26,393 nt of DNA from Candidatus Rhodoferax bjergmarkensis (GCA_016708345.1 JADJFX010000010.1:1-26393), one strand, 5' to 3'; shown: positions 1 to 8,805, numbered from the stretch's first letter. Program-made: numbers and translations. The notes: a model not told the origin generated them from the sequence alone.

Positions 1-39
1 CGGCAGAGTTGGTTTGATTGGTCTGGGTGCAGACATCGG

Positions 40-1425
40 GCATGGTCAGATAGGCAGGGGCACACCCGTGGCAGCGTAGTCCGCCAGAAACCGCGTCATC
101 AAAGCGGGCATGCTTTTGGCGGCACAGGTGAGAGATCAACCGCAGCTGAGCTCAAACTGCGACGTTGGCCACCGCATTGGCTGACTTATCCAGCGCGGCT
201 TTTGACGGGGCACAGAACGGCCCCTGAGCGCGCATCCACCAAATCAACCCCGCGACAAATCCCAACGGGCATAGCGCAAATTGACCTGTTCAGCGACGAT
301 AACGTGACGGAATTTCAAAGCGCGCACCAGCAAGACTGACGATGCCGTCGGAGCGGCGCTGGCAGCGAGTCACCTCAATGCGAAAGCTGGTCAGTCAGCA
401 CGGCTTTTGATCCGACAGACTCGTGCCACATTGAAGCCGGCCAGATAATGCCGCAGCGGTGTGGCTGCAATCCTGAGTGGCACCGTGCGGTGGTATTCTT
501 GCTCCGTCCAAGCCCGGGTAGCCAGATTGAGCTCATCAAGGGTGAGACTCTGCTGGCTTCCTTCAAGCAACGCCATGAGCCGACCTTCAATGCGCCTCCC
601 TGAAGGATTCCCTGTTTGGCGTTTTGATAGGCGAGTAAGGCAGAGTCTGGATGCAGGATTCCCAGCGTGGCCAGACCCGTGGTGGTTTCTTCGGACATCA
701 TGGCAGCACCGTTGTCGGTCATCAAAGCGCGGGGCAGACCGCGCTTCATCAAGGTCCGCATAAGTAGTGGATCAGACTTGCACGGTCTCATCCAGATTCC
801 ACTGCAGATGGCACACCAAGCGAGAGCGGTCATCGACTCACACACATGATCATGGGTGATCCATATCACCAGCGCGTGTCAGCACCTTGCGCGTGTCGTG
901 GTGAAAGTCCATGCCACAGGCGCACACGTGATCGACCTCAAAGCTGCGCACCTCCAAAGCGTTCGAGTCGATCTCGCGCGGCCAAGGCTCCCAGCAGTAG
1001 CGCGTTTGGGACGGCTTGCGGAACATGCCTTGCGCTTTGAGGTAGCGACGCACCGTGGGGTAGACGCAACCGCCGTGGCGCTGTCTTTGGAGGCTTGCAC
1101 ACAGATTGTCAAAGTGAAGCTGTACTGTCCAACCCGGATGCTCGCGGCATTGCTGGACCAAGGTATCTTTGAGCGCCTGTGACAGGCTGGAAACGGGCAA
1201 TGTCGCCTCGCAGGCGATCTTCAAGGCCGCCACGGTCTGTTGAACTGCGCGCCGCGTAGTACCAGCGCCCAACGTCGACGACTGAATGTGGCATCGAGTC
1301 CAGAGGTGGGTGACGCCGTGGTCTTGGCGGCCAACAGTTAATTCATTTTGCAGCTCACCGCTTTGAGCTGGGGCGGCCAGCAGGCCAATAACGATTGCGA
1401 AGCAGGCGTGCCCATCGATCGCGCT
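40..1425 (-). pseudogene. Decayed IS481-like (rve/DDE) transposase
   Basis: Reading leftwards, pieces of one transposase appear in order but in different frames. There is an N-terminal piece near 1420-1345 (FAIVIGLLAAP, SGELQNEL), an HTH-side piece near 1300-1235 (RWYYAAR, LEDRLRGDIA), then PGWTVQLHFDNL and SFEVDHVCACGMDFHHDTRK (1200-860). The integrase core follows with KRGLPRALMTDNGAAM near 760-700, then LEGSQQSLTLDELNLATRAW (about 590-510). The C-terminal part (VTRCQRRSDG, ARFEIPSRYRR) runs to about 290 and a tail resembling FLADYAATGVP lies near 80. DFH and TDN would supply two catalytic aspartates. Several frameshifts and stops make it inactive. Terminal inverted repeats were not found, so the ends are approximate. 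Confidence 0.8.
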
Positions 1426-1566
1426 GGCTCGGGTCTTTTAGGTTTCAAATCACACTCCAAATGTTGCAATACCGGCGGCATCGCTTGCGGGAGTGAGATT
1501 AAGACTGCGCGGTGTTTTGAAAATTGTCACTGTCTGCGGGTAGTTGAACAACATCAAACAAAGTGA

Positions 1567-2109
1567 TCAGGTACGCACGCTCAAGGGGGCAAGAAAGACC
1601 AGCAGGCGTCCCATGGCTTCATGGGCAGCGCCAGTAAACTGCGAAATCAAACTGGTGGGCAGGTCAATGGTTTGTACTGGTGGCATAAAGCGTGCGCACT
1701 GCCCTTTGCCACAGGGTGGCGGGAAAGAGTTCGCGCCACCATTGCCGCCAACGGGCCAGTGTGCGTGGGGGCACATCCGGTGTTGCATATTTCAAATGAC
1801 CGCGGCGCTCAGGGTGGAGCGTCTTTGGGGCAGCAGCACCACGGCCAAAAGGACGTAGACACGCCCGCCCAGAAAGCGCACGGACATGGGCGTTGTGCGC
1901 TGGCGGCACAGGCTGCAGCAAAAGCTCCAGGCGATTGAAAGTCCCAAAGAACTTCTTCGGACACGCCTTGGGCTGCGGGTACTGGTTTTTGTGTACACGC
2001 CATCGCCGCACAGGGGCAAAACCGTTGCGTGCATCTGTTCTGCTGCGTCGGCATCAATTTGAAGCAACAGCCAAAAGAATTTGGGGCTATGGAAGTAGGT
2101 ATGGCACAC
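1567..2109 (-). pseudogene. Remnant of a mobile-element-associated protein
   Basis: Three overlapping frames on the minus strand join into one recognisable protein. The order is CCSLCRQRTTPMSVRFLGG (about 1950-1890), then PPRTLARWRQWWRELFPAT (about 1775-1715), then CARFMPPVQTIDLPTSL and AHEAMGRLLVFLAPL (1700-1570). The RFLGRRVY, TLARWRQWWRE and RFMPP blocks are typical of a family often found beside insertion sequences in Comamonadaceae. I cannot name its function with certainty; the middle block looks like a helix-turn-helix. At least two frameshifts break it. It sits between an IS481-like and an IS66-like remnant. Confidence 0.5.
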
Positions 2110-2140
2110 TTTGATGGTCCCGTTCTTGGTCGAAGAGACT

Positions 2141-2185
2141 CTCCCACAAAGACCGCTTGTTCAAAGTCGTTGTGGGAGATTTTTT
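2141..2185 (+). terminator. Rho-independent terminator-like hairpin
   Basis: CTCCCACAA (2141-2149) pairs with TTGTGGGAG (2170-2178). Three further inner pairs follow one mismatch (GAC/GTC). The stem is followed by ATTTTTT (2179-2185). The T-run makes it a plus-strand terminator, yet no intact plus-strand gene lies upstream, so it may be a relic of a gene lost to IS activity. Confidence 0.55.
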
Positions 2186-2374
2186 GCCCATCACTGCCTT
2201 GTGGCCATCAAGAGGTTGTCCAACTGTGGGGGCCTAATATGACTGGGCAGGGCCTGACTAAAAATCCCCAAATCCACCTCTGATTTGGTCAACTACTGTG
2301 ATGGATGAAGCCATCCGTCCACTGCGCGACTTGATTAATTCAGGATGAAATGCCAGCACCATCGGTGATCATGC
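2186..2374. other. Gap between IS remnants, no gene seen
   Basis: No coding sequence is recognised. A short hairpin CCAAATC/GATTTGG (2268-2288) is visible. This stretch follows the broken end of the IS66 transposase and no IS66 homology continues here. Confidence 0.4.
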
Positions 2375-3154
2375 TCACCAAGTCAAAGTTTCAGTGACGG
2401 CGCAGTGCAGCCAGTGGAGTTTGTGTTCTACACGAATGCCGGTCTCATCGGCGTGCACGACGGGTGAGCGCTGTACCGCTTGACCAATGGCGGCCACGGT
2501 GGGCTCCAGACACAAAGCGGCTTGTTGGGTAAAGCTTTGCAAGCTCGCTTGCGACAGGCTTAGCCCAAAGGTGTCTTGCATGAACTCGCAGGTACGCGCC
2601 ATCGGCACGAACTGGTTTTGGTTCAGGTTGACGGCTACCGCTTTGGCGCGCGGGCCATATTGCACTGGGGCGTTGATGCCTTCTGGCCACAGGCCGGTAT
2701 GAACGGCCCCGCAGCTGCAATGGGCGCGCATCAAGACGTGTTCTGTCACCTTGGCGCGTAGTTCGGGGAGCTCAAATACCTGGCGCTTTTCTACGACTTC
2801 AAAGTCGGTTAGCGCCAAATGGCAAGCCGAGCAAACGCTCTCGCTTTTGTGCGTGATGACAACGTCTACTTCAGTGCTTTGGCACAGGGTGGAGCCAGTG
2901 TGGCCGGGTTGTCCACCTGATTTCTTGCCGCTTTTGCCACGCAGCGACTTCGGCGCTGGTTTGCTCAAGCCGTCTGTACTTGGCGGTTTACTTGAGTTTT
3001 TACTGTTCAGGCTCAAGCGGGCCTGCAGTTCCTTGATCAATTGTTGCATCGCCGCCTGTTCAGCAGTGAGGCTTTGGACTTGATCCCACAACCCCACAAT
3101 GAGCTCGTCCTTTTGGACAGGGCTCATTGTGTTGAGGTCGGGTAAGCTTTGCAT
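2375..3154 (-). pseudogene. IS66-family transposase (TnpC), C-terminally truncated
   Basis: This 259-residue ORF carries the N-terminal half of an IS66 transposase. It starts with a leucine-rich coiled region (about 10-50, LWDQVQSLTAEQ). A basic, Ser/Pro-rich segment follows with NSKNSSKPPSTDGLSK and SGGQPGHTGSTL. Next is a zinc-finger region (CSACHLAL, HCSCGAVH), and then the start of the DDE domain ending in HADETGIRV with the first catalytic Asp. Full IS66 transposases are roughly 450-530 residues, so the second half of the catalytic core is missing. The frame ends in a TGA directly after TETLTW and no homology is seen beyond it. tnpA and tnpB companions are absent. The element cannot transpose on its own. 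Confidence 0.85.
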
Positions 3155-3248
3155 TTCCTCAATTGTCGCTCATGTTTTCATAGCGACCTGAGTAGTTACA
3201 AGTTGACCGCCTTTTTGGCCGCCGGCGCACGTAAACAGTGCGCAACCA

Positions 3249-3287
3249 GCTATAAAAAATATAGCAAAAGCTTGCTCACTGGTTTGG
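3249..3287. repeat. Dispersed GCTAT...ATAGC repeat, short copy
   Basis: GCTATA-AAAAA-TATAGC forms a perfect 6-bp stem, followed by AAAGCTTGCTCA. This matches the pattern of the other dispersed repeats in the window. It sits just past the rpoH stop codon. Confidence 0.5.
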
Positions 3288-4226
3288 TCAGGCGTACTCA
3301 ATCAGCGTTTTGCGCATTTTTTTCATGGCCGCCACTTCAATCTGACGAATGCGCTCGGCGCTGACGCCGTATTCGGCTGCCAGCTCATGCAGCGTCATGC
3401 CGCCGGAGCTGTCGTCGTTCACCTTGAGCCAGCGCTCTTGCACAATACGGCGACTGCGCTCATCGAGTGCGTCCAGTGCCGAGGCAATGCCGTCGCTGGC
3501 CAGTATGTCGCGCTGGTGAGCCTCGATCATCTCGGTGGGCTCGTGGCGTGTGTCGGTCAGGTAAGCAATCGGGCCGAACGCATCTTCACCATCGTCTGAG
3601 GGGCTGGGGTCCAGCAGTACATCGCCGCCTGACAAGCGGGTTTCCATCTCGATGACTTCTTCGCGCTTGACCTTGAGTTCGCGCGCCATCGCCTTAATTT
3701 GTTCTTCGTTCAGTGTGTCACGGTGGGTCCCGACATCGGCTGCTGCGTCATCCGATTTGTAGCGCTGCTTCATAGAGCGCAAATTGAAAAACAGTTTGCG
3801 TTGCGCTTTGGTGGTTCCCACTTTGACCATGCGCCAGTTTTCAGAATGTACTCGTGAATTTCGGCCTTGATCCAGTGCATGGCGTAGCTCACCAATCGCA
3901 CGCCTTGATCGGGGTCAAAGCGTTTGACGGTTTTCATCAGCCCCACGTTGCCTTCTTGAATCAGGTCACCGTGCGGCAGGCCGTAACCCAGATACTGGCG
4001 AGAAATCGACACCACCAGCCTTAAATGAGAGCACCAGCTTACCTGCAGCGTCCAGGTCGTTGTCAATCCGGAACTTGCGCGAATACTCCTGCTCCTGCTC
4101 CTGCGTGAGCATGGGCAATGCATTGGCGGCCGTAATATAGGCATCCAAATTGCCCAGCGCAGGCACCATTGACCACGGATTGGCAACCGCCAGAGCGGTG
4201 CTTGAAACCCCACTTTGATAAGCCAT
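3288..4226 (-). CDS. rpoH: RNA polymerase heat-shock sigma factor RpoH (sigma-32), frameshifted in this sequence
   Basis: RpoH directs RNA polymerase to heat-shock promoters. The three frames read in order give a full protein of about 312 residues. The N-terminus is MAYQSGVSSTALAVANP with LDAYITAANALPMLTQEQE (region 1.2). Region 2 follows with HLRLVVSISRQYLGYGLPHG, DLIQEGNVGLMKTVKRFDP and VSYAMHWIKAEIHEYILK. Then come the RpoH-typical KAQRKLFFNLRSMK stretch and region 4 with LHELAAEYGVSAERIRQIE, ending LIEYA. Two breaks occur. Near 4026 two bases of a CT repeat seem lost (LVLS then HLRLVV). At 3837-3840 one A of the AAAA run is lost (ILK then N-W-R-MVKV). An essential heat-shock regulator is unlikely to be dead, so I suspect sequence errors. 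The start is supported by AGGAG 9 bases upstream. A CIRCE operator lies over its promoter. Confidence 0.93.
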
Positions 4227-4252
4227 ACCTGTACTCCTGTTTATGAATAGTC

Positions 4253-4290
4253 GTTATGTTAGCACTCTCCTGACTTGAGTGCCAATTTGT
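4253..4290 (-). promoter_or_regulatory. Putative rpoH promoter overlapping CIRCE
   Basis: On the minus strand, TTGGCA (4285-4280) and TAACAT (4261-4256) are spaced 18 bp and resemble sigma-70 -35 and -10 boxes. The -35 box is itself the first half of one CIRCE arm and the -10 box overlaps the other arm. HrcA binding would therefore block polymerase directly. ATG of rpoH lies 30 bp beyond the -10 box. Confidence 0.5.
4259..4285. promoter_or_regulatory. CIRCE operator (HrcA binding site)
   Basis: TTAGCACTC (4259-4267), a 9-base spacer, then GAGTGCCAA (4277-4285) match the CIRCE consensus TTAGCACTC-N9-GAGTGCTAA with one mismatch. CIRCE is the operator of the heat-shock repressor HrcA, usually found at groESL and dnaK. 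Here it lies in the rpoH promoter, and it also faces the start of the divergent metallopeptidase gene. This suggests HrcA control of sigma-32 synthesis. Confidence 0.88.
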
Positions 4291-4298
4291 AAAGCACT

Positions 4299-5078
4299 AT
4301 GTCTTTGATAGTTTTCAAACATGCTTGCTGGCAAGCAAAAATTGCTTGTAGCATCAGCCTCGCCATGCAAATACCGGAATCCATTCTGACGCCAACTGCC
4401 CGGTTGTGGCTGGGCTTGTGTGTGTCCCTGGTTTCCCACGTGGCCATCTCGCAAGAGTCAGTGCGTGCCGCGGAAATTGCCCAGTGCCTGCCGGGTGAAA
4501 TAAGCACGTGGGGTGATGGCAAAGACCGGCCCGCTCACAGCACGTCCATGGTGTTTGTTTACGACCATGTGGGGGCTCCGGCATGGTTTGAAGAGGCGCA
4601 GGTGTTTGGGGCCGTTCAAAAAGCGGCTCAAGTGTGGTCTTTGTGTGGCATTCCCAGCAGTGTGCTCAGGCAGGCCGGGCAAGCGTCGCAAGCCTTGGGT
4701 GCCGTGCGGGTGCAGTGGAGTGCCAAAGACAGTGCGGGGAATTTCGGCCTTGCCAATCTTGGCCAGAGAACACTGTCCTTGGGCCCCGAAGCTTTTGCGC
4801 TGCTGCGCAAGGTCAACCCCACCTATGACGCCAGCCAGACTTTGCAGATGGTGATTTCCCATGAGATGGGTCACCATTTTGGTTTGATGGCGCATTCACG
4901 GCGCTGCGTGGATGTGACTTCGTACTACGACAACGGCAAAGGTGCAAAATGCTTTGCACGCGATCTGACGCAACTGAACACTGTGGTGGAATACCGCTCT
5001 GTACTGCCCACGGCCTGTGATATTGAGCGCTGCCGCATCGCCAATGGAATGCAAAGACCAACGGTGTCCTCTCCTTGA
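4299..5078 (+). CDS. Secreted metzincin-like zinc metallopeptidase
   Basis: This intact ORF encodes 259 residues. HEMGHHFGLMAH at 188-199 is the HExxHxxGxxH zinc site of metzincins of the matrixin/astacin type: three His zinc ligands plus the catalytic Glu. The Met that usually forms the Met-turn is not obvious; YYDNG follows instead. A hydrophobic stretch (about 35-51, ARLWLGLCVSLVSHVAIS) looks like a signal sequence. Met-23 (4365) is a better start for such a signal than residue 1; neither has a clear Shine-Dalgarno site. Cysteines at 63, 116, 207, 218, 239 and 244 suit disulfides outside the cytoplasm. The gene is divergent from rpoH and shares the CIRCE-bearing intergenic region. Substrate unknown; envelope or secreted protein turnover is inference. 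Confidence 0.75.
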   Translation: MSLIVFKHACWQAKIACSISLAMQIPESILTPTARLWLGLCVSLVSHVAISQESVRAAEIAQCLPGEISTWGDGKDRPAHSTSMVFVYDHVGAPAWFEEAQVFGAVQKAAQVWSLCGIPSSVLRQAGQASQALGAVRVQWSAKDSAGNFGLANLGQRTLSLGPEAFALLRKVNPTYDASQTLQMVISHEMGHHFGLMAHSRRCVDVTSYYDNGKGAKCFARDLTQLNTVVEYRSVLPTACDIERCRIANGMQRPTVSSP

Positions 5079-5176
5079 CATCCGTCTGAAATTTCATTCT
5101 TCGATCGTTTTGCACTGATTTGGTGCAAAATTTGAAGCAAACGGCTTAAAAAAACTAAATAATTTAAAAATAAGCC

Positions 5177-5203
5177 TTAATTACCCCCTAAATCTGCCGT
5201 TAA
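5177..5203 (+). promoter_or_regulatory. Possible sigma-28 (FliA)-type promoter
   Basis: TTAA (5177-5180), a 15-base spacer and GCCGTTAA (5196-5203) resemble the flagellar sigma-28 pattern TAAA-N15-GCCGATAA with one mismatch in each box. It lies 54 bp upstream of the next gene. The surrounding sequence is AT-rich, so a chance match is possible. Confidence 0.3.
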
Positions 5204-5257
5204 GAATCTTACGAACACGGAGGAAAGCCCCAGACCTGATCTGACGACTGACACAAA

Positions 5258-5932
5258 ATGCAAATACCACCCATTGATCGAACCCCTAGCCAGCGCTCTA
5301 CCAGTGCGAATGCGGTTTCTATCGTGGCCGCTAGGGTCAACCCCGTAGCGCAGGTTAGTCAAACTGTGCATGCAACCCCAACGCCCGCGCCAGCACCCAC
5401 GCCTTCTGTCATCAACATGGTCAATATGGCGAATGTCGAGCGCGCCGTGTCGGCCGGACTCGCAACCAATTTGCCCGAACCCGTTAACCCGCCAAATGTG
5501 CCAGGGGCACTGAGCCCGGTCAGCGAACTCAAGGCAAGCAAGGAGTCCGCCAAACCGGATGCGGCGAGTTTGCAGAACGGCCCAATGCGGCCAATACTGC
5601 CGACAAGTCGAATGCAGGTGAAGGGGCCTTCACAAGTGTTTCTGATCCCGCAAGGCGCGGCTCAGAAGCAGCCACCGGCCAAAAAGACTGGACCATTCAC
5701 CGGCCCAAGCCCGAAAAAGTGGAAGATCCGCCGCCAGTGCCGATGTCCAAAGTATTGATCGACCATGTGAAGCAGATGTGGGCGGCCGGTGCCAGCGCCA
5801 TCCAAGTCCAGCAGATTCAGAATCTGCAGGAGCCGGTGCAGGCAACCCAGAACCCCCGGCTAATCCGGGGTGCTGGCCAAAGAAGTGTTCACCTACACAC
5901 CCAGCAAGATCAAGAAGACAGAAGAAATCTAG
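5258..5932 (+). CDS. Pro/Ala-rich hypothetical protein, frameshifted
   Basis: No characterised family is recognised. The first frame (MQIPPIDRTPSQRSTSANAV...) is rich in Pro, Ala, Val and Asn, with the run ATPTPAPAPTPS and then VINMVNMANVERAV. Near 5560 the frame must shift to continue as EFAERPNAANTADKS, ASPKDWTIHRPKPEK-like sequence, VEDPPPVPMSKVLIDHVKQM and AIQVQQIQNLQEP. A second shift in the CCCCC run near 5855 restores an ending VLAKEVFTYTPSKIKKTEEI and TAG (5930-5932). The joined product is about 225 residues, low in complexity at the N-terminus and without signal peptide or membrane segment. It starts 54 bp after a sigma-28-like promoter. The GGAGG at 5220 is too far from the ATG to be its ribosome site. 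I am fairly sure it is a gene; its role is unknown. Confidence 0.6.
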
Positions 5933-5960
5933 GCCCACCGCCTTGGTCTACCATAAGGGC

Positions 5961-6681
5961 ATGCATTCCACAGCCCTTGTCCTTTTTTCCGGTGGCCAGG
6001 ACTCCACTACCTGCTTGGCGCAGGCCTTGTCCAAATACCAGCGTGTTGAAACCATTGCCTTTGACTACGGTCAGCGCCATCGGGTTGAATTGGGTGCCCG
6101 TTTGCAGGTTCTCTCTGAAATAAAGCGCCAATTCCCCCAATGGGCAAGCAAGTTGGGTGACGACCATCTGCTCGACTTGGCCGTGCTCGGCTCCGTCAGC
6201 GACACCTCCCTCACCCGCGATACCGCCTTCAAGATGGAAGCCAGCGGCCTGCCCAACACCTTTGTGCCGGGGCGCAATCTGCTGTTTTTGACGTTGGCGG
6301 CGGCCGTCGCTTACCGGCGCGATCTGCAAGTGATCGTCACCGGCGTCTGCGAAACCGACTTTTCCGGCTACCCCGATTGCCGCGATGACACCATGAAAGC
6401 CATGCAACTGGCGCTTTCGCTGGGCATGGACAAGCGCTTTTTAATTGACACTCCTTTGATGTGGATCGACAAGGCCGACACCTGGGCGCTGGCGCATGCC
6501 TTGGGCGAAAAATCTGGTACGCCCGGTGGTGGCAAAGCCTTGGTCGATCTCATCATCGAACACACCCACACCTGCTACCTGGGCGACCGTGTGCACCGCC
6601 ATGCCTGGGGCTATGGCTGTGGCAGCTGCCCGGCGTGCGAGCTGCGCGCGCGGTTACGAGCGCTTTTCGGCCAGTTTGTAA
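5961..6681 (+). CDS. queC: 7-cyano-7-deazaguanine synthase QueC, frameshift near the C-terminus
   Basis: QueC converts 7-carboxy-7-deazaguanine to preQ0 with ATP and ammonia, a step in queuosine tRNA modification. The PP-loop SGGQDSTT is at residues 10-17. Family blocks IAFDYGQRHRVEL, NTFVPGRNLLFLTLAAA, TGVCETDFSGYPDCRDD and HTCYLGDRVHRHAWGYGCG follow. The zinc-site cysteines (C-x7-GC-G-SC-PAC) are present. After ELRAR the given frame drifts, but the next frame continues GYERFSASL and stops at 6679-6681, which is the usual QueC ending. A single base missing in the GCGCGCGCGG stretch near 6650 explains this. ATG at 5961 gives the canonical start. An ORF extending upstream to 5778 in the same frame is spurious. 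It follows the hypothetical gene by only 28 bp. Confidence 0.93.
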
Positions 6682-6755
6682 AGTGCAGGCGCCCTCTGGC
6701 TGCTTTTTCCAGCACCCAGCGCTTGTCATGAAAAGCCGCCACACTGGGTCTGTGT

Positions 6756-6812
6756 GCTATTGAAATAATAGCACCTTGCGCACTGTTTACAAGCGCAAGA
6801 AGGCTTTATACA
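6756..6812. repeat. Dispersed GCTAT...ATAGC repeat
   Basis: GCTATT-GAAAT-AATAGC followed by ACCTTGCGCACTG and a TTTACAAGCGCAAG block matches the other copies. It overlaps the end of the neighbouring ABC gene, so the repeat supplies that gene's stop codon and last residues. Confidence 0.55.
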
Positions 6813-8437
6813 CTGAACTTTCCGATGCTTCATCCAGGCGCTGGTGGCCTCGTCGGCAAACACCCATTTTGGCTTTTGAGCAGCACGCGGGCAATCGCCA
6901 GCCGCTGCTGTTCGCCGCCCGAGAGCTTTTGCCCCCAGGCGTCCATCACGTCGAGTTGCCCGGTCAGTTGCGGCAGCATGGCGTCTTCCAGTGCCTGGCG
7001 CAGCTGAACGTCGGTGTAGGCGGATGGTGGCTGCGGTTAGGCTAGGGCGTCGCGCAGCGGCCCGTTCGGAAAGTAAGGCCGCTGCGGGATGAACATGGCG
7101 TCCTGCGGGCGTGCCACGCTTCCGCTGGAAAAAGGCCAGATGCCGGCCAGGGTGCGAAACAGGGTCGATTTGCCGCTGCCCGAGGGCCCGGCCAGCAAAA
7201 TGTGCTCGCCCGCCGCGGCCCGCAAGCTGGCTCCGGCCAGCAGAACCTGGCCATTGGGCAGGGTCACGGTCAAATCCGGTGCCGTCAATGCTATCGAATC
7301 AGTAGCTGCTTGCGCAGGTTCTACGTCCGCAAGAGCACTAAATGATGCCTCAAAACTGGTGAGCCGGTCGGTGGTGGCGCGCCAGCTCGCCAGCCCGCTG
7401 TAGCTGTCGACAAACCAGCTCAGCGCCCCTTGCACCTGGCCAAAGGCGCTGGAGATTTGCATCAGCTCGCCCAATTGGATGGCACCGCTGAAAAAGCGCG
7501 GCGCTGCCACCACAAAGGGGAATACCACCGCCGCCTGGCCAAAAAAGCTGGTGAACCAGACCAGGTTTTTCTGCGCCTTGATGAGCTTGAGTGTGTTGTC
7601 CAGCACGCGGCCAAAGCGCTGGTCAAGCTGCCCGCGCTCCACCGCCTCGCCCCGGTCCAGCGCAATTGACTCGCTGTACTCGCGCACCCGGATCATGTGG
7701 TGGCGAAAATCAGCTTCCACCCGCTGCTGTTCAAAATTAAGCTGGATCTGGGGCCTGCCGATGTAGTGCGTCAGCACGCTGCCCACCGCGCAGTACAGCA
7801 CCGCCATCCACACCATAAAGCCCGGTATGTTGTATTGGCTGCCTTGAAATGTGAAGACAAAGCCGCCCGACAACCCCCACAAAATACCTACAAAGCTCAG
7901 CAGCGTCACCACCGAATTGAGCAAGCCCATGGTGACCGATATGGTGGCGCTGGTGAACTGGCTGATGTCTTCCTGAATGCGCTGGTCCGGGTTGTCCGGG
8001 TTGGCCTTGTCCACATTGGTCTGCTTCGTGAAGCGTGCCAGCTCCAGTTGGTAAAACGCGTGGTTGGCCAGCCAGCGCTGCAGGTAGTGGCGCGTCATCC
8101 AGGCGCGCCAGCGCATTTCCAGCAGTTGGGTGAGGTAAAACTTGTAGACCGCGATGATGATGAAAGCAAACGCCAGGTAGGTAAAGCGCCCCAGCTGGGT
8201 CCAGAACACATCGGCTTTTTTGTCCTGCAAGGAGTCGTAAAACAGCTTGTTCCAGTCGTTGAATAGAACCGCCATGTAGACCAGCCCTAGGTTCAGCGCA
8301 ATGATGGCGGCCAGCAGGGCCCGGGCTTTCCATTTTTCGTCAGATTCCAGGTAGTAGGGCCGGGTCAAGGCCCAGGCACGGGCTACAAACAACTTGAAAG
8401 ACGCCCATTTGCTGGGCTGTGCGGATTCGGAAGACAT
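6787..8437 (-). CDS. SbmA/BacA/YddA-type ABC transporter, permease fused to ATPase (interrupted)
   Basis: The N-terminal part (1-350) is an ABC_membrane_2-type membrane domain with helices near 40-58, 85-104, 165-185, 205-225 and 295-312. Family signatures include LFNDWNKLFYDSLQ, FYLTQLLEMRWRAWMT, ANPDNPDQRIQEDI and RVREYSESIALDRGE. The ATPase domain follows: Walker A GPSGSGKST at 417-425 and FIPQRPYFPNGPLRDALA. An in-frame TAA (near 7036) stands where Tyr is expected. Reading on gives YTDVQLRQALEDAMLP, the signature LSGGEQQRLAIARVLLKS and, after two one-base losses (near 6868 and 6842), the Walker B WVFADEATSALDEASE. The natural stop is TAA at 6789-6787. The full length of about 550 residues suits the family, which moves peptides or cobalamin-like compounds. 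A dispersed repeat encodes the linker at about 362-385. Confidence 0.85.
7290..7356. repeat. Dispersed repeat inside the ABC transporter gene
   Basis: GCTATC-GAATC-AGTAGC-TGCTTGCGCA followed by GGTTCTACGTCCGCAAGAG matches the other copies. Read on the minus strand it is translated in frame as part of the linker between the membrane and ATPase domains (ALADVEPAQAATDSIAL). A repeat insertion was therefore tolerated between domains. Confidence 0.6.
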
Positions 8438-8579
8438 GGTGATTGTTGCTTTGAGAACAAGGGTTCGATGGTAGCTGGGCTTTGCTTGCTGTTTGTTCTG
8501 GGCTTGTCGAAGGGGTTGCAGCTTTTTTTATCGGGATGTGTGTTCTTACTGGCGCTGTTGGCCGGGTCTCGCCCCGGCG
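8438..8579. other. Spacer upstream of the ABC gene, no gene seen
   Basis: This holds the 5' side of the minus-strand ABC transporter gene. No clear promoter, operator or ORF could be defended. Confidence 0.3.
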
Positions 8580-8805
8580 GGCGACTTACTTTCTCTTGCG
8601 TCGCCAAGAGAAAGTAAGCAAAGAGAAGGCGACCCTACTGTCTGCGTCCCTTCGCTTCGCTACGGGCAACCTGCGGTGCTCGCAGCCGCTGGGGGTCGCG
8701 CAAACTCGCCTTCGGCTCAAACAGCGCGCCCTCGTCTCAGCGTCTGCTGCGCTCCTCGGCGCAGCCAGAAGGGGAGGGTGCGACACGCGCCATCGCTTCG
8801 CTCGG
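8580..8805 (+). repeat. Long interspersed repeat, copy A
   Basis: It opens with a 14-bp perfect hairpin CTTACTTTCTCTTG / CAAGAGAAAGTAAG (8585-8618, 6-base loop). Further shared blocks are GCAAACTCGCCTTCGGCTC and ACACGCGCCATCGCTTCG. The same blocks occur in the same order, inverted, at 9643-9870. Spurious ORFs cross it on both strands; none resembles a characterised protein. I recall this type of repeat as common in Comamonadaceae genomes. Confidence 0.75.

Noticed and set aside
375..869. A separate 164-residue gene on the minus strand
   Set aside because: Its middle part is the integrase core of the decayed IS481-like transposase; the rest is out of frame.
2300..2347. Tiny ORF MDEAIRPLRDLINSG on the plus strand
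   Set aside because: It has no ribosome site, no family resemblance, and lies in IS debris.
5778..5960. Upstream extension of the queC frame
   Set aside because: It overlaps the coding end of the preceding gene in another frame, and canonical QueC begins at ATG 5961.
7697..8266. Plus-strand ORF opposite the ABC transporter
   Set aside because: It is antisense to a clear membrane domain and is composed of biased residues without a recognisable domain.
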